Shown here in pieces: positions 25,515 through 33,772 of a stretch of DNA of 64,000 nt. Location of the stretch: the NCBI RefSeq assembly GCF_021556485.1, contig NZ_JAKGBW010000017.1:1-64000 (forward strand). The letters run 5' to 3'. The position numbers and the translations under genes were made by a program. How positions within the stretch are numbered: the stretch's first letter is position 1; the number at the start of each line of letters is the position of its first letter. A model generated the notes under the pieces. It was not told the origin of the DNA. It searched no databases and was given only the letters and a program-made list of their open reading frames with translations. Source of the DNA: Oceanobacillus alkalisoli. GTDB lineage: Bacteria; Bacillota; Bacilli; Bacillales; Amphibacillaceae.

Positions 25515-26238
25515 GGCGATTACCAATCCTTCTGCTAAATAGGGCGAACAAGAAAAATAATCCGGGCCAGATGAGTAAATTCATCAGTAATAACAACCAT
25601 GGGCTCATCATGACGAAATCACGGACGAGGTGAGAAAGATTGGTTAGACTGAACAATCCTAGCTCGACCTCCAGTAAGAATCGCAACGTATGCAGCGGGT
25701 CAAGAAAGTAAAACCAGGCAACCAATGTAACGTTATGATAGTCAACAGCTGGCAGGACATATAAAAATACAAGGTCCAAAAGGAAGATTAAGAAAAACCA
25801 AATTAAGATGTTGGCACCAACGAGTTGCATTTTTGACCGGGCAATAGAGCCAAGGAAAATCCCAATTTGATTAAAAATTAGAAGTAAAATACCTAGGACA
25901 AGAATGAATACGAGAAAACTATAAAACTCAAAACCAACGAATACCTTCATAAATATTGCCAGAATCAGATAAGCAATAAAGAAAGTTAAAATAATCACAA
26001 GCTGAATGGCAATCGTCTTATTCCAAAGAAAGCTGAAATCAGATTCTTTCTTTGTGAGTAAGATCATATTTGTTTTAAGTTCCTTTTCCTGATAAATCGA
26101 AAAGGATGCGAGAAACAAGGCAAATAGAGGGATTAAATAAATATTCATATCATAAATGGATAAAAGCAGCGCTTGAAAACCTAATTCACTTGGAAAAAAG
26201 CGGGCTTCTGATGTGAGAAATAAAGATGTTAACATCAT
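25507..26238 (-). CDS. NosY-like ABC-2 permease with a damaged 5' end
   Basis: 243 residues from ATG 26238, with about six hydrophobic segments and the NosY-like SIYQEKELKTNMILLTK cytoplasmic loop. The coding frame clearly continues upstream of this ATG as QEVKDLLSNKRRGKG and WLGIGI, the usual cytoplasmic N terminus of NosY, but meets TGA at 26309-26307. An ATG at 26308, one base out of frame with it, suggests an indel at codon 2. The gene overlaps the ATPase start by 8 bp. It is probably non-functional or starts poorly. NosY partners NosF in nitrous-oxide-reductase maturation, but no nosZ is in the window. Confidence 0.75.
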   Translation of the reverse strand: MMLTSLFLTSEARFFPSELGFQALLLSIYDMNIYLIPLFALFLASFSIYQEKELKTNMILLTKKESDFSFLWNKTIAIQLVIILTFFIAYLILAIFMKVFVGFEFYSFLVFILVLGILLLIFNQIGIFLGSIARSKMQLVGANILIWFFLIFLLDLVFLYVLPAVDYHNVTLVAWFYFLDPLHTLRFLLEVELGLFSLTNLSHLVRDFVMMSPWLLLLMNLLIWPGLFFLFALFSRRIGNRHD

Positions 26239-26312
26239 AATCCCGATTCCGAGCCATAATCCTTTCCCTCGTCGTTTATTTGATAGAAGGTCTTTAACCT
26301 CCTGTCATCTTT

Positions 26313-26355
26313 ATTATGCCAAGAGATGCTTCACTCTAGAGTGATATAAATCACT
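26313..26355 (-). promoter_or_regulatory. Fnr/Crp-like palindrome and -10 of the decayed ABC operon
   Basis: AGTGATATAAATCACT (26340-26355) is a perfect AGTGA-N6-TCACT palindrome, one base per arm from the TGTGA-N6-TCACA site of Bacillus Fnr. On the minus strand CATAAT (26318-26313) places a start near 26306, about 41.5 bp from the palindrome centre, the classic activator position. This start lies very close to the coding region, so the start assignment is tentative. Confidence 0.5.
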
Positions 26356-26454
26356 TGAATATCTGATATTTCGTGGCAATTGACTTAGGTTATGACAGAT
26401 TTGGAAAGTTCCATACAAATGATGAATCGAGACACTTGCAGGAAGGCTTATATG

Positions 26455-26474
26455 CCTCTGACCCCAATGTCCCG
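26455..26474. repeat. TGTCCCA/CTCTGACCCC repeat, half copy 3
   Basis: CCTCTGACCCCAATGTCCCG is the right half of the palindromic repeat family; no matching left half is present. It lies in the divergent intergenic region upstream of the SEC-C gene. Confidence 0.7.
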
Positions 26475-26538
26475 CTTGAAATTAGGCGTGATAATGTTCA
26501 TAATTATGTGATATAGTGCTACTAAAGGGGTGGTGTTC

Positions 26539-27579
26539 ATGGTAAATGTCCGAGAAGATAAATTTTGTCCGTGTGGAAGTGGAAAAGCATATAAAGTTTG
26601 CCACGGGGCAGCAAAATCTAATGTCATTCAAATGGATACGAGCCGTTATGAAAATGAATTGGAACGGCTAGAAGCCGATCTTTTAAGCTTTGCCTGGTTA
26701 GAATATGAAAATGAATTGTCTGATTTAGCTGCTTTTGAAGCGCGCAAATATAATATTGATGATGAAGAAGCTATTGAAGTCATTATGTATGGCCTTTTAG
26801 AATGGGCGATTCTTTATCAGCAATACTGGAATGGACATACTCTATTTGAAGAATTTTATCGGAGAGTGAGATATAGTATTAAATATGAGAATGTCAGGAA
26901 GATATTTGAAAGCTGGAAAGCAATCATCCCGTCCGTCTATGAAGTTATAGATGTTGCGGAGACATCTGTCACACTTAAAGACCGGAGAAGCAAGGAAATA
27001 CATACGCTAATGAATACGGAACAAGACATTGATATCGATGAAGTATTTATCGGAATATTGTTCCCCTCCATCCATCACTATAGTTATATGCTCATTCTCA
27101 CACCAGTCGTTAATTCGGAAATGTTATACGATCCTAAACATGAAATCTACCAAATGAATGATAAAGCCTTCATCGAAAATTATCCAGACATATTAGTGAA
27201 GTCGAGAATAGATGTACAATTGAATGAGGTTTTTAATATTGAGTGGGCAGACCCGCTTTATGGAGATGTTATTAAAATTGCGGCCGAGCGTATGAAGATG
27301 AATGGTGCAGTTTCCGATCACTTTTTTGATATGGCAATCGTAATTTGGAAATTATACACAGAAGCGGCACAACCGAAGATTAAAAAACCAGAGGGATTTG
27401 CTGCTGCAATTGAATTCATTGTATATAATGCGAATTATGACGAAGATTTGCCAAAAGCTGAACTTGCAAGAGAATATGGGGTAGCGGTATCAACCGTTAC
27501 CAATAATATAAATAAAATGATGCCTGTCCTCGTAAAAGAACTGACCAAAATTCAAGACGAATTGAACGAAATTATCTAA
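26539..27579 (+). CDS. SEC-C zinc motif protein with C-terminal helix-turn-helix
   Basis: A 346-residue soluble protein. The N terminus carries a SEC-C zinc-binding motif (FCPCGSGKAYKVCHG, about residues 8-22), as found at the end of SecA and in many stand-alone proteins. The central part has no recognisable domain. The C-terminal segment (about 300-340) has a helix-turn-helix-like LAREYGVAVSTVTNNINK. This could be a nucleic-acid-binding or regulatory protein; no function is known. ATG 26539 follows AAAGGGG by 8 nt and is preferred over an in-frame GTG three codons earlier. Confidence 0.8.
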   Translation: MVNVREDKFCPCGSGKAYKVCHGAAKSNVIQMDTSRYENELERLEADLLSFAWLEYENELSDLAAFEARKYNIDDEEAIEVIMYGLLEWAILYQQYWNGHTLFEEFYRRVRYSIKYENVRKIFESWKAIIPSVYEVIDVAETSVTLKDRRSKEIHTLMNTEQDIDIDEVFIGILFPSIHHYSYMLILTPVVNSEMLYDPKHEIYQMNDKAFIENYPDILVKSRIDVQLNEVFNIEWADPLYGDVIKIAAERMKMNGAVSDHFFDMAIVIWKLYTEAAQPKIKKPEGFAAAIEFIVYNANYDEDLPKAELAREYGVAVSTVTNNINKMMPVLVKELTKIQDELNEII

Positions 27580-27583
27580 CACT

Positions 27584-27650
27584 GGAACATTGGGGTCAGA
27601 GCATTTGTCCCAAATAAGAATGGGACATTGGCTCTGACCCCAATGTCCCA
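27584..27650. repeat. TGTCCCA/CTCTGACCCC palindromic repeat, inverted pair, copy 4
   Basis: GGAACATTGGGGTCAGAGCATTTG (27584 on) is followed by an inverted second copy, TGGGACATTGGCTCTGACCCCAATGTCCCA, ending at 27650. Together they can form a long hairpin between the convergent SEC-C and symporter genes and may act as a bidirectional terminator. Confidence 0.8.
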
Positions 27651-27661
27651 TTCATTTATCC

Positions 27662-27707
27662 CGGTGTTAGCGTTTGTAAAATCCGACTGATTGAAGTTTC
27701 ATTTTAT
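27662..27707 (-). repeat. stop-codon-adjacent repeat, short copy B
   Basis: On the minus strand, directly after the symporter stop TAG, ATAAAATGAAACTTCAATC leads into CGGATTTTACAAACGCTAAC. This joins the first and last segments of the long copies at 12923 and 40241 without the interior. It has the orientation of the gene it follows. Confidence 0.7.
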
Positions 27708-28922
27708 CTAGGCTTTCCTACGTTTTTCATTCTCAGAAATAATATATGCACAGGCTGCATCACCTGTAATATTGACTGCTGTACGCAGCATATCTAGTAA
27801 GCGGTCGATTCCGATGATAAGCGAGATGCCTTCAACCGGGAGCCCGATTTGGGAAAGGACCATCGCAAGCATAATAAGCCCAACACCAGGAACCCCAGCC
27901 GTACCAATACTTGCAAGTGTTGCAGTAAGAATTATCATAATAATTTCCGCAAACCCAAGATTAATCGCATACACTTGAGCAATGAAAACTGCAGCTGTTG
28001 CTTGCATAATAGCTGTTCCGTCCATATTGATTGTAGCGCCAAGCGGCTGAACAAAACTACTAATACTCTTACTTACTCCAAGATTTTCCTGAGCAGATTT
28101 CATAGAAATCGGTAATGTCGCATTGGAGCTTGATGTACTAAAAGCGACAGACATTGCCGGGAAAAAACCTTTATAGAACGTCCAAGGATTGGCTTTTCCG
28201 AGCACCCAAATGGCGAGACTATATACAATGGCACCATGAACAAATAAGCCCAAAATAACAGTCCCCAAATAAGCCCCCATTGATCCGATTGCGTCAAGAC
28301 CTCCGCCACCAATAGCTGAGGCTATGAGAGCAAATGCACCATACGGAGCAGCTTTCATGACAAGATTAACAAGAAACATAAGAATATCATTCGCCTGTAC
28401 GAATAACCGTTGAATCCCTTGTGTTTTATCTTTGAGGAAGGCAAGAGCAATCCCAATGAAAATAGTAAATGCAATTATTTGCAGCATATCCCCAGCAGAC
28501 ATAGAGGATACTGGGTTTGTAGGAATAATATTAATGATTGTCTCCATTATAGGTGGAGCCTCAGCTGCTTCATATTCTGCCATATTAACATCAAAGACAC
28601 CTTCTGTACCCGGCTTGATCATAAAGGAGAGAGCCAAACTGATGCATAAAGCAATCGCCGTCGTAATAAGAAAAAAGCTAATCGTCTGAATTCCGATTCT
28701 ACCTAACTTTGCAGGCTCACTAAGACCAGCGGTACCAAGGACAATCGAAACAAATACAATTGGGATAACGAGCATCATAATCAGATTAATGAACAATTGA
28801 CCAACAGGAGTTAACAAATACATATCAAGTGGGGAGAAAACGCTCTCAGGAATGAACGTTAAAATAATACCTGCAATCACACCGAGAACAAGGGCGATTA
28901 AAATCTTTTTCGTTAGACTCAT
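27708..28922 (-). CDS. dicarboxylate/amino acid:cation symporter (GltT/DctA family)
   Basis: A 404-residue DAACS-family transporter. Characteristic segments are the early LIMMLVIPIVFVSIVLGTAGL, the serine-rich AFSTSSSNATLPISM near residue 268, the NMDGTAIMQATAAVFIAQ motif near 300 and GTAGVPGVGLIML near 348, followed by GIDRLLDMLRTAVNITGDA. It imports glutamate, aspartate or C4-dicarboxylates with H+ or Na+. It is a single-gene unit. The linked dicarboxylate regulators (3851-6096) are 20 kb away, so control by them is only a possibility. Confidence 0.93.
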   Translation of the reverse strand: MSLTKKILIALVLGVIAGIILTFIPESVFSPLDMYLLTPVGQLFINLIMMLVIPIVFVSIVLGTAGLSEPAKLGRIGIQTISFFLITTAIALCISLALSFMIKPGTEGVFDVNMAEYEAAEAPPIMETIINIIPTNPVSSMSAGDMLQIIAFTIFIGIALAFLKDKTQGIQRLFVQANDILMFLVNLVMKAAPYGAFALIASAIGGGGLDAIGSMGAYLGTVILGLFVHGAIVYSLAIWVLGKANPWTFYKGFFPAMSVAFSTSSSNATLPISMKSAQENLGVSKSISSFVQPLGATINMDGTAIMQATAAVFIAQVYAINLGFAEIIMIILTATLASIGTAGVPGVGLIMLAMVLSQIGLPVEGISLIIGIDRLLDMLRTAVNITGDAACAYIISENEKRRKA

Positions 28923-29007
28923 TTATCCGCCTCCTATCTTCTGTTGGCATAGGTTATATTTAACCTCTTTATAGACTATGCTTGAAATACATTAAGTAGA
29001 ACAGGAA

Positions 29008-29044
29008 AAACTGGTGAATCAGGGTTGATCCTGTTCACCAGTTT
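29008..29044. terminator. perfect 11-bp inverted repeat upstream of the symporter
   Basis: AAACTGGTGAA (29008-29018) pairs with TTCACCAGTTT (29034-29044). It lies between the symporter gene and the small open frame at 29060-29227, and could terminate minus-strand transcription of that frame or act in the symporter leader. Confidence 0.45.
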
Positions 29045-29059
29045 GCTTATACTTTGTTC

Positions 29060-29227
29060 TTATTTATTGTGTATCTCCGCTAGCAGATTAGGTATGGCAG
29101 GTTTTATAAAATCTTTAGGTTCCATTTTTTCTAATGAATTTCGCATTCTTGGTGAAGCATATATTGTAAGTAAATAATGTTTAAACGGGTTAATCAAGGC
29201 AATCCCCTGATTAACCCGTTTTTTCAT
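29060..29227 (-). CDS. possible small protein of 55 residues
   Basis: A frame from ATG 29227 to TAA 29060 encodes MKKRVNQGIALINPFKHYLL, then a segment containing YASPRMRNSLEKMEPKDF and ending NLLAEIHNK. The composition is protein-like (mixed hydrophobic and charged, an IYASPRMRNSLEKM helix) rather than random. The ribosome binding site is weak, and the strong hairpin at 29183-29224 covers its first codons. It may be a genuine small protein, or a remnant of a larger gene cut by the adjacent composite repeat. Confidence 0.3.
   Translation of the reverse strand: MKKRVNQGIALINPFKHYLLTIYASPRMRNSLEKMEPKDFIKPAIPNLLAEIHNK
29183..29224 (+). terminator. strong terminator-like hairpin
   Basis: AAACGGGTTAATCA and TGATTAACCCGTTTTTT form a 14-bp perfect stem with a T6 tail on the plus strand. 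No plus-strand gene precedes it nearby. It may guard against read-through or arise from a repeat, and it overlaps the start of the small minus-strand frame. Confidence 0.6.
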
Positions 29228-29266
29228 CTTATACTTAACCCAACTTTCTCATCCCTAACAGCAGAA

Positions 29267-29722
29267 CGCTTTCATTCAGCGTAAGTATCCGAAACCGAAA
29301 CTCTCTACTGGAGGTCCGCAGTCCAGACACCTCTCGCACCTGCTGAGCGGCCGGCAAGCCTCCTCGCGCTGAGCACTAAAGGGTCTCTCTCGCCAGGCCT
29401 ATCCTCAAACAGGAGTCTCGAGGTGCCTGGACTGCTACCAGAAAAGGTCAAATTTAGATCACTGTTTATTATTCCAAAGATATAATTTTATCGTGAATTG
29501 GCACTGGAATAAATGCTATTAATAATAATCATCTCTACCAGTTCAGTTGCCTGGTGGACGGTGACTCCTGCGGGAACAGTACGAGCCTGGAGACCCCACA
29601 GGGCGGCAGCCCGAGGAGCTCTAGCAGTGCCCTAGGATGCGCATCCGTCCACCGGGAAACTGAACGACGATTAGAGAGTATTTCAGGAGATATGTGCAAA
29701 TTACTTACGCTGAATGAAAGCG
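29267..29722. repeat. composite extragenic repeat element, copy 1 (456 bp)
   Basis: The ends CGCTTTCATTCAGCGTAAGT (29267-29286) and ACTTACGCTGAATGAAAGCG (29703-29722) are perfect 20-bp inverted repeats. Inside are two GC-rich modules separated by an A/T-rich spacer. Module A (about 29305-29440) contains the GGTCCGCAGTCCAGACACCTCTCG type sequence. Module B (about 29540-29670) contains CAGTTGCCTGGTGGACGG and GGATGCGCATCCGTCCACCG. No coding frame is present. The same element in opposite orientation is at 57249-57665. The rest of 28923-29873 holds the two hairpins, the small frame and the moaA leader. Confidence 0.8.
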
Positions 29723-29873
29723 ATGAGTAGTTCACTAAAAAGTAACATGTATCATAGTTGATAATACAAACTGTTCGATATTATCTACTATAAGGCTTAT
29801 AATGAAAAATAAGAAAACGGAAAAGAACGGTAACTTGAAAACAGTACCCGATTAATTGGAAGGGAGAGATTTC

Positions 29874-30884
29874 ATGGCGCATATTACCGATAAATTTGGC
29901 AGACCACTTCAAGATTTACGTATTTCCGTTACAGACCGCTGTAATTTCCGGTGTACATACTGTATGCCAAGGGAAATATTTGGACCGGATTATGCTTTTT
30001 TACCAAAGGATCATTTACTTAGTAATGATGAAATTACGAGGCTTGCAACTGCGTTTGTCGAGCTAGGAGTGAATAAAATCAGGCTGACCGGTGGTGAACC
30101 GCTCCTAAGAAGGGATCTCCCACAGCTGATTGAACAATTAAGTGGAATTGATGGACTCGAGGATATTGCGTTAACGACGAACGCTTCCCTGCTTCCGAAT
30201 AAAGCGGAAGCAATTAAAGATGCAGGTTTGAAACGAATTAATATAAGCCTGGATGCCCTTGATAATGAAACGTTCCAAACAATCAATGATAGTGGAGTAA
30301 GTACCGAACGAGTGCTTAAAGGAATCGATAAAGCGCTAGAAGTTGGTTTACATGTGAAAGTGAACATGGTTGTTAAAAAAGGCATGAATGAACAGGAAAT
30401 TATTCCGATGGCGAAGTTTTTGAAAGAAAAAGGAGTTACGCTGCGATTTATTGAGTTCATGGATGTAGGTACGACGAATGGCTGGGATTTCAGTAAAGTT
30501 GTAACGAAAAAAGAAATTCTTAATAAGCTTACGCAGCATTTTGAAGTCGAACCAGTCGATCCGGATTACCTCGGGGAAGTGGCACAGCGTTATCGCTACA
30601 AAGGAACAAATAAAGAAGTCGGTTTTATTACTTCCGTATCCGAGTCATTCTGTTCAACTTGTACAAGGGCTCGGATTGCGGCGGATGGAAAACTTTATAC
30701 ATGTTTATTTGCTTCCAGTGGTTATGACTTGAAGGAGCTTGTCCGTTCCGAACCAGATAACGGAAAGATTAAAGAAACAATTGCGTCAATCTGGGGCAAA
30801 CGAACAGATCGTTATTCGGATGAACGAACAGAACAAACGGCAAAAAACAAGAAAAAAATCGAGATGTCTTATATCGGTGGTTAA
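29874..30884 (+). CDS. moaA: GTP 3',8-cyclase MoaA (molybdenum cofactor biosynthesis)
   Basis: A 336-residue radical SAM enzyme performing the first step of Moco synthesis from GTP, with MoaC. The N-terminal cluster motif is CNFRCTYC (about residues 23-30), the SAM-binding glycine motif LTGGEPLL lies near 70, and the C-terminal cluster motif [18 protein letters not shown] near 265. The protein ends in MSYIGG, and the C-terminal Gly-Gly is the conserved activity-essential tail. ATG 29874 is preferred over an in-frame TTG six codons upstream because GAAGGGAG lies between them. It starts the moaA-moeB-moeA-moaE operon. Confidence 0.97.
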   Translation: MAHITDKFGRPLQDLRISVTDRCNFRCTYCMPREIFGPDYAFLPKDHLLSNDEITRLATAFVELGVNKIRLTGGEPLLRRDLPQLIEQLSGIDGLEDIALTTNASLLPNKAEAIKDAGLKRINISLDALDNETFQTINDSGVSTERVLKGIDKALEVGLHVKVNMVVKKGMNEQEIIPMAKFLKEKGVTLRFIEFMDVGTTNGWDFSKVVTKKEILNKLTQHFEVEPVDPDYLGEVAQRYRYKGTNKEVGFITSVSESFCSTCTRARIAADGKLYTCLFASSGYDLKELVRSEPDNGKIKETIASIWGKRTDRYSDERTEQTAKNKKKIEMSYIGG

Positions 30885-30917
30885 AATGGATTTCCAGAAA
30901 AGAAAGGAAATGTAGCG

Positions 30918-31928
30918 ATGAATGAACGATATTCACGACAAGCTTTATTTAAACCGATTGGAGAATCCGGGCAAGAAAAAATCAATCAAAAACATGTTCT
31001 CGTTATTGGTTGCGGGGCCCTAGGAACAGCGAATGCGGCTAATCTCGTCCGTTCCGGTATTGGTAAGCTGACAATCATCGACCGCGATTACGTGGAGCTA
31101 AGTAACCTCCAGCGCCAACAACTCTTTACGGAAAAAGATGCTGAAAATCAAATTCCAAAGGTGATGGCAGCCAAAGAAAAATTGGAAGCGATTAATCCGG
31201 AAGTGGAAATTGCTTCCCACATTCTCGATATAACTGGAGAGGAGATTGCGCCGCTTCTTCAAAATGTGGATCTTGTCATTGATGCGACCGATAACTTTGA
31301 CATTCGTTTCATCATGAATGATTTAATCCATAAATATAAGCTTCCATGGATATTCGGCTCTGTCGTTGGCAGTACGGGAATGAGCTATACGATTTTACCT
31401 GGTGAGACTCCATGTCTAGCCTGTATTTTAAATACGACAACAATGACAGGTGCGACATGCGATTCAGTTGGAATCATCGCTCCGGCCGTGCAAATGGTTG
31501 TTGCCCACCAATCAGCTGAAGCATTAAAGCTGCTCGTAGAAGATGAAAAGGCTTTGAGAACTGGGCTTGTCATGTTTGATCTCTGGTCCAATCAGTATCA
31601 GACGATTAAGGTGGACCGGGCAAAAAAAGCGGATTGTCCTACGTGCGGCGCAACTCCGGCATACCCAGCGTTAAGTTATGATGAAAGAACAAAAACAGAA
31701 GTGCTCTGTGGAAGAAACACTGTACAAATCAGGGCGAAGCGTGACGTTATTTTACCGGTTCTTGCAAGCAAGCTTACAAGACTTGGACAAGTCAATGTGA
31801 ATGAATTTCTGCTTTCGCTGCAATATGAAGATTTACGGGTTGTTATTTTCAAAGATGGCCGGACCTTCATTCATGGGACCGATTCCATTGAACAAGCAAG
31901 GAGAATTTATTATCAGCTTGTTGGTTAG
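30918..31928 (+). CDS. moeB: MoeB/ThiF-family adenylyltransferase
   Basis: A 336-residue E1-like enzyme that adenylates the C terminus of the sulfur carrier MoaD (or ThiS). The ATP-binding motif is GCGALGTANAANLVRSGIG near residue 32, followed by the DRDYVELSNLQRQQLF segment with the catalytic arginines and DATDNFDIR near 122. Zinc ligands are in PCLACIL (about 171) and CPTCG (about 240). The C-terminal 75 residues are the Bacillus-type extension without a rhodanese domain. Its partner moaD is not in this operon. MoeB rather than ThiF is chosen because of the Moco neighbours. Confidence 0.9.
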   Translation: MNERYSRQALFKPIGESGQEKINQKHVLVIGCGALGTANAANLVRSGIGKLTIIDRDYVELSNLQRQQLFTEKDAENQIPKVMAAKEKLEAINPEVEIASHILDITGEEIAPLLQNVDLVIDATDNFDIRFIMNDLIHKYKLPWIFGSVVGSTGMSYTILPGETPCLACILNTTTMTGATCDSVGIIAPAVQMVVAHQSAEALKLLVEDEKALRTGLVMFDLWSNQYQTIKVDRAKKADCPTCGATPAYPALSYDERTKTEVLCGRNTVQIRAKRDVILPVLASKLTRLGQVNVNEFLLSLQYEDLRVVIFKDGRTFIHGTDSIEQARRIYYQLVG

Positions 31929-31939
31929 GAGGTTGAGTT

Positions 31940-33208
31940 ATGGTAGAAATACGGACACCTATTGAGGTGAATGATGCAATAGAGCGAGTCATGAAATACG
32001 CGGTAAAAGGGGAGAAGACTTTCATTCCATTAGAAGAAAGCCACGGTTTTTTTCTAGCAGAAGATTTGATTAGTGATCATGCTGTCCCTCCTTTTGACCG
32101 GACACGCTACGACGGATTTGCCATTCGGTCGGAAGCTACTGAAAATGGCGATAGTAGGTTAGAGGTAGTTGGCCAAATAGGTGCGGGAAGTGTATTTGAA
32201 GGGACTGTAAAGGAAAATGAAGCAGTTCGGATTATGACTGGAGCAGAGATTCCGGCAGGTTGTGATGCTGTCATTATGCTGGAACATGTTAAAGAAACGA
32301 GTCAAGGTGAAAAGAGATTTATCGAGTTTACCAGAAAACTAACTTCATTTGAAAATATTACAAAAACAGGCGAAGACACGCAAAAAGGCGAAGTGCTGGT
32401 ACAGAAGGGAACATACATAAATCCAGGGATTATGGCATTGCTGGCAACCTTTGGTTACAGACAAGTTCCTATTGTGAAGCGACCAAGAGTTGGAATTATA
32501 TCGACTGGCAGTGAGCTTTTACCTGTGGATGCAGCACTCGAACCAGGCAAAATAAGAGACAGTAACTCCTATATGTTAATCGGTCAAATTGAACGGGCAG
32601 GTGGTATTCCTGTTTCCCTTGGTCAATTCGCCGATGATTTGGATATTTGTTATGACCAAGTTGTTGCTGCTTTAGATGAAGTGGATATTTTACTCACAAC
32701 AGGTGGTGTGTCTGTCGGTGATTATGATTATATCCCAGCTATTTTAGAGAGATTAAATGCAAATGTATTATTTAATAAAATTAAAATGCGCCCGGGTTCT
32801 GTTACAACAGTTGCAGAAGTAGACGGCAAACTATTTTTTGGTTTATCGGGCAATCCCTCATCTTGTTATGTTGGCTTTGAATTGTACACTAGACCTGCAA
32901 TCCGCAACCATTTACATACGAAGAATCCTTATTTAAAAAAGCTGACTGCCCAGCTTGGTACTGACTTTACTGCACCTAATCCATTTCACCGATTCGTCCG
33001 GGGAAAACTTATCTATGAAAGCGGAAATGTTATTGCTGTTCCAGTTGGTCTTGATAAGCCGAACATTGTCACATCTTTAGCAGAAGCAAATGTACTTATC
33101 GTGCTTCCTGGAAATAAAGAGGGATATGAAGCCGGAGAGCAAGTAATGGCTGTTCTACTTGCGGATCAGTCTGGAATCGCTTGGAACGACTGGTTGCGAA
33201 AAGAGTAA
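31940..33208 (+). CDS. moeA: molybdopterin molybdotransferase MoeA
   Basis: A 422-residue enzyme that inserts molybdate into adenylated molybdopterin. Seen motifs are DRTRYDGFAIRS near residue 52, RIMTGAEIPAGCDAVIMLEHV near 97, STGSELLP near 189, TTGGVSVGDYDY near 253 and MRPGSVTTVAEVDGKLFFGLSGNP near 283. Length and domain order are normal. It follows moeB by 11 bp with GGAGGTTGAG upstream, and the moaE gene follows 14 bp later. Confidence 0.96.
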   Translation: MVEIRTPIEVNDAIERVMKYAVKGEKTFIPLEESHGFFLAEDLISDHAVPPFDRTRYDGFAIRSEATENGDSRLEVVGQIGAGSVFEGTVKENEAVRIMTGAEIPAGCDAVIMLEHVKETSQGEKRFIEFTRKLTSFENITKTGEDTQKGEVLVQKGTYINPGIMALLATFGYRQVPIVKRPRVGIISTGSELLPVDAALEPGKIRDSNSYMLIGQIERAGGIPVSLGQFADDLDICYDQVVAALDEVDILLTTGGVSVGDYDYIPAILERLNANVLFNKIKMRPGSVTTVAEVDGKLFFGLSGNPSSCYVGFELYTRPAIRNHLHTKNPYLKKLTAQLGTDFTAPNPFHRFVRGKLIYESGNVIAVPVGLDKPNIVTSLAEANVLIVLPGNKEGYEAGEQVMAVLLADQSGIAWNDWLRKE

Positions 33209-33222
33209 TGAGGAGGCACAGC

Positions 33223-33684
33223 ATGACGGAAAAAATGTTTGAAATCGTGAAAGATCCGATTGATACCGACGCTGTAATTCAGAAGGTAACACGCAGAGAA
33301 GCAGGAGCGATTACGACTTTTCTTGGAATCGCACGGGAATGGACACGGGGAAGAAAAACAATCTATCTTGAATATGATGCTTACATACCAATGGCCGAAA
33401 AGAAACTTGCTGAAATAGGAGATGAAGTAAAAGAAAAATGGCCCGAAACGGAAGTCGCAGTCACTCACCGAATGGGACGTCTCGATATATCAGAAACTGC
33501 TGTATGTATCGCCGTCTCCTCCCCGCATCGTAAGGCCGCTTATGAAGCGAATGAATATGTCATTCAGCGAATCAAGCAGATTGTCCCGATTTGGAAAAAA
33601 GAACATTGGGAAGACGGTGAGACATGGATTGGTAATCAATTGGGGACCCAAGTTTATCCAGATGGCTCACCTGAGGAGGAATAA
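33223..33684 (+). CDS. moaE: molybdopterin synthase catalytic subunit MoaE
   Basis: A 153-residue subunit of molybdopterin synthase, which adds dithiolene sulfurs from MoaD-thiocarboxylate to precursor Z. Family signatures are AGAITTFLGIAREWTRG near residue 26, YDAYIPMAEKKL near 50, the VTHRMGRLDI segment near 79 and the active-site lysines in PIWKKEHWEDGETWIG near 123. ATG 33223 follows AGGAGG by 5 nt; the longer in-frame reading overlaps moeA and lacks a better signal. The small subunit gene moaD usually follows but is absent here. Confidence 0.95.
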   Translation: MTEKMFEIVKDPIDTDAVIQKVTRREAGAITTFLGIAREWTRGRKTIYLEYDAYIPMAEKKLAEIGDEVKEKWPETEVAVTHRMGRLDISETAVCIAVSSPHRKAAYEANEYVIQRIKQIVPIWKKEHWEDGETWIGNQLGTQVYPDGSPEEE

Positions 33685-33772
33685 ATAAAGAGATTTCTAA
33701 ATGTTTAATGAAAGTGTGGAAGGGAAATTCAATATCGGATGTTCAAATACGATGAAAAGGAGCGGACAAAAC

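Noticed and set aside
27584-27650. Reading the inverted pair as an IS end
   Set aside because: The two arms are simply adjacent inverted copies of a short palindromic repeat; no target duplication or transposase is visible.
29723-29873. Possible molybdenum-cofactor riboswitch before moaA
   Set aside because: The sequence is A/T-rich and lacks recognisable Moco-motif stems.
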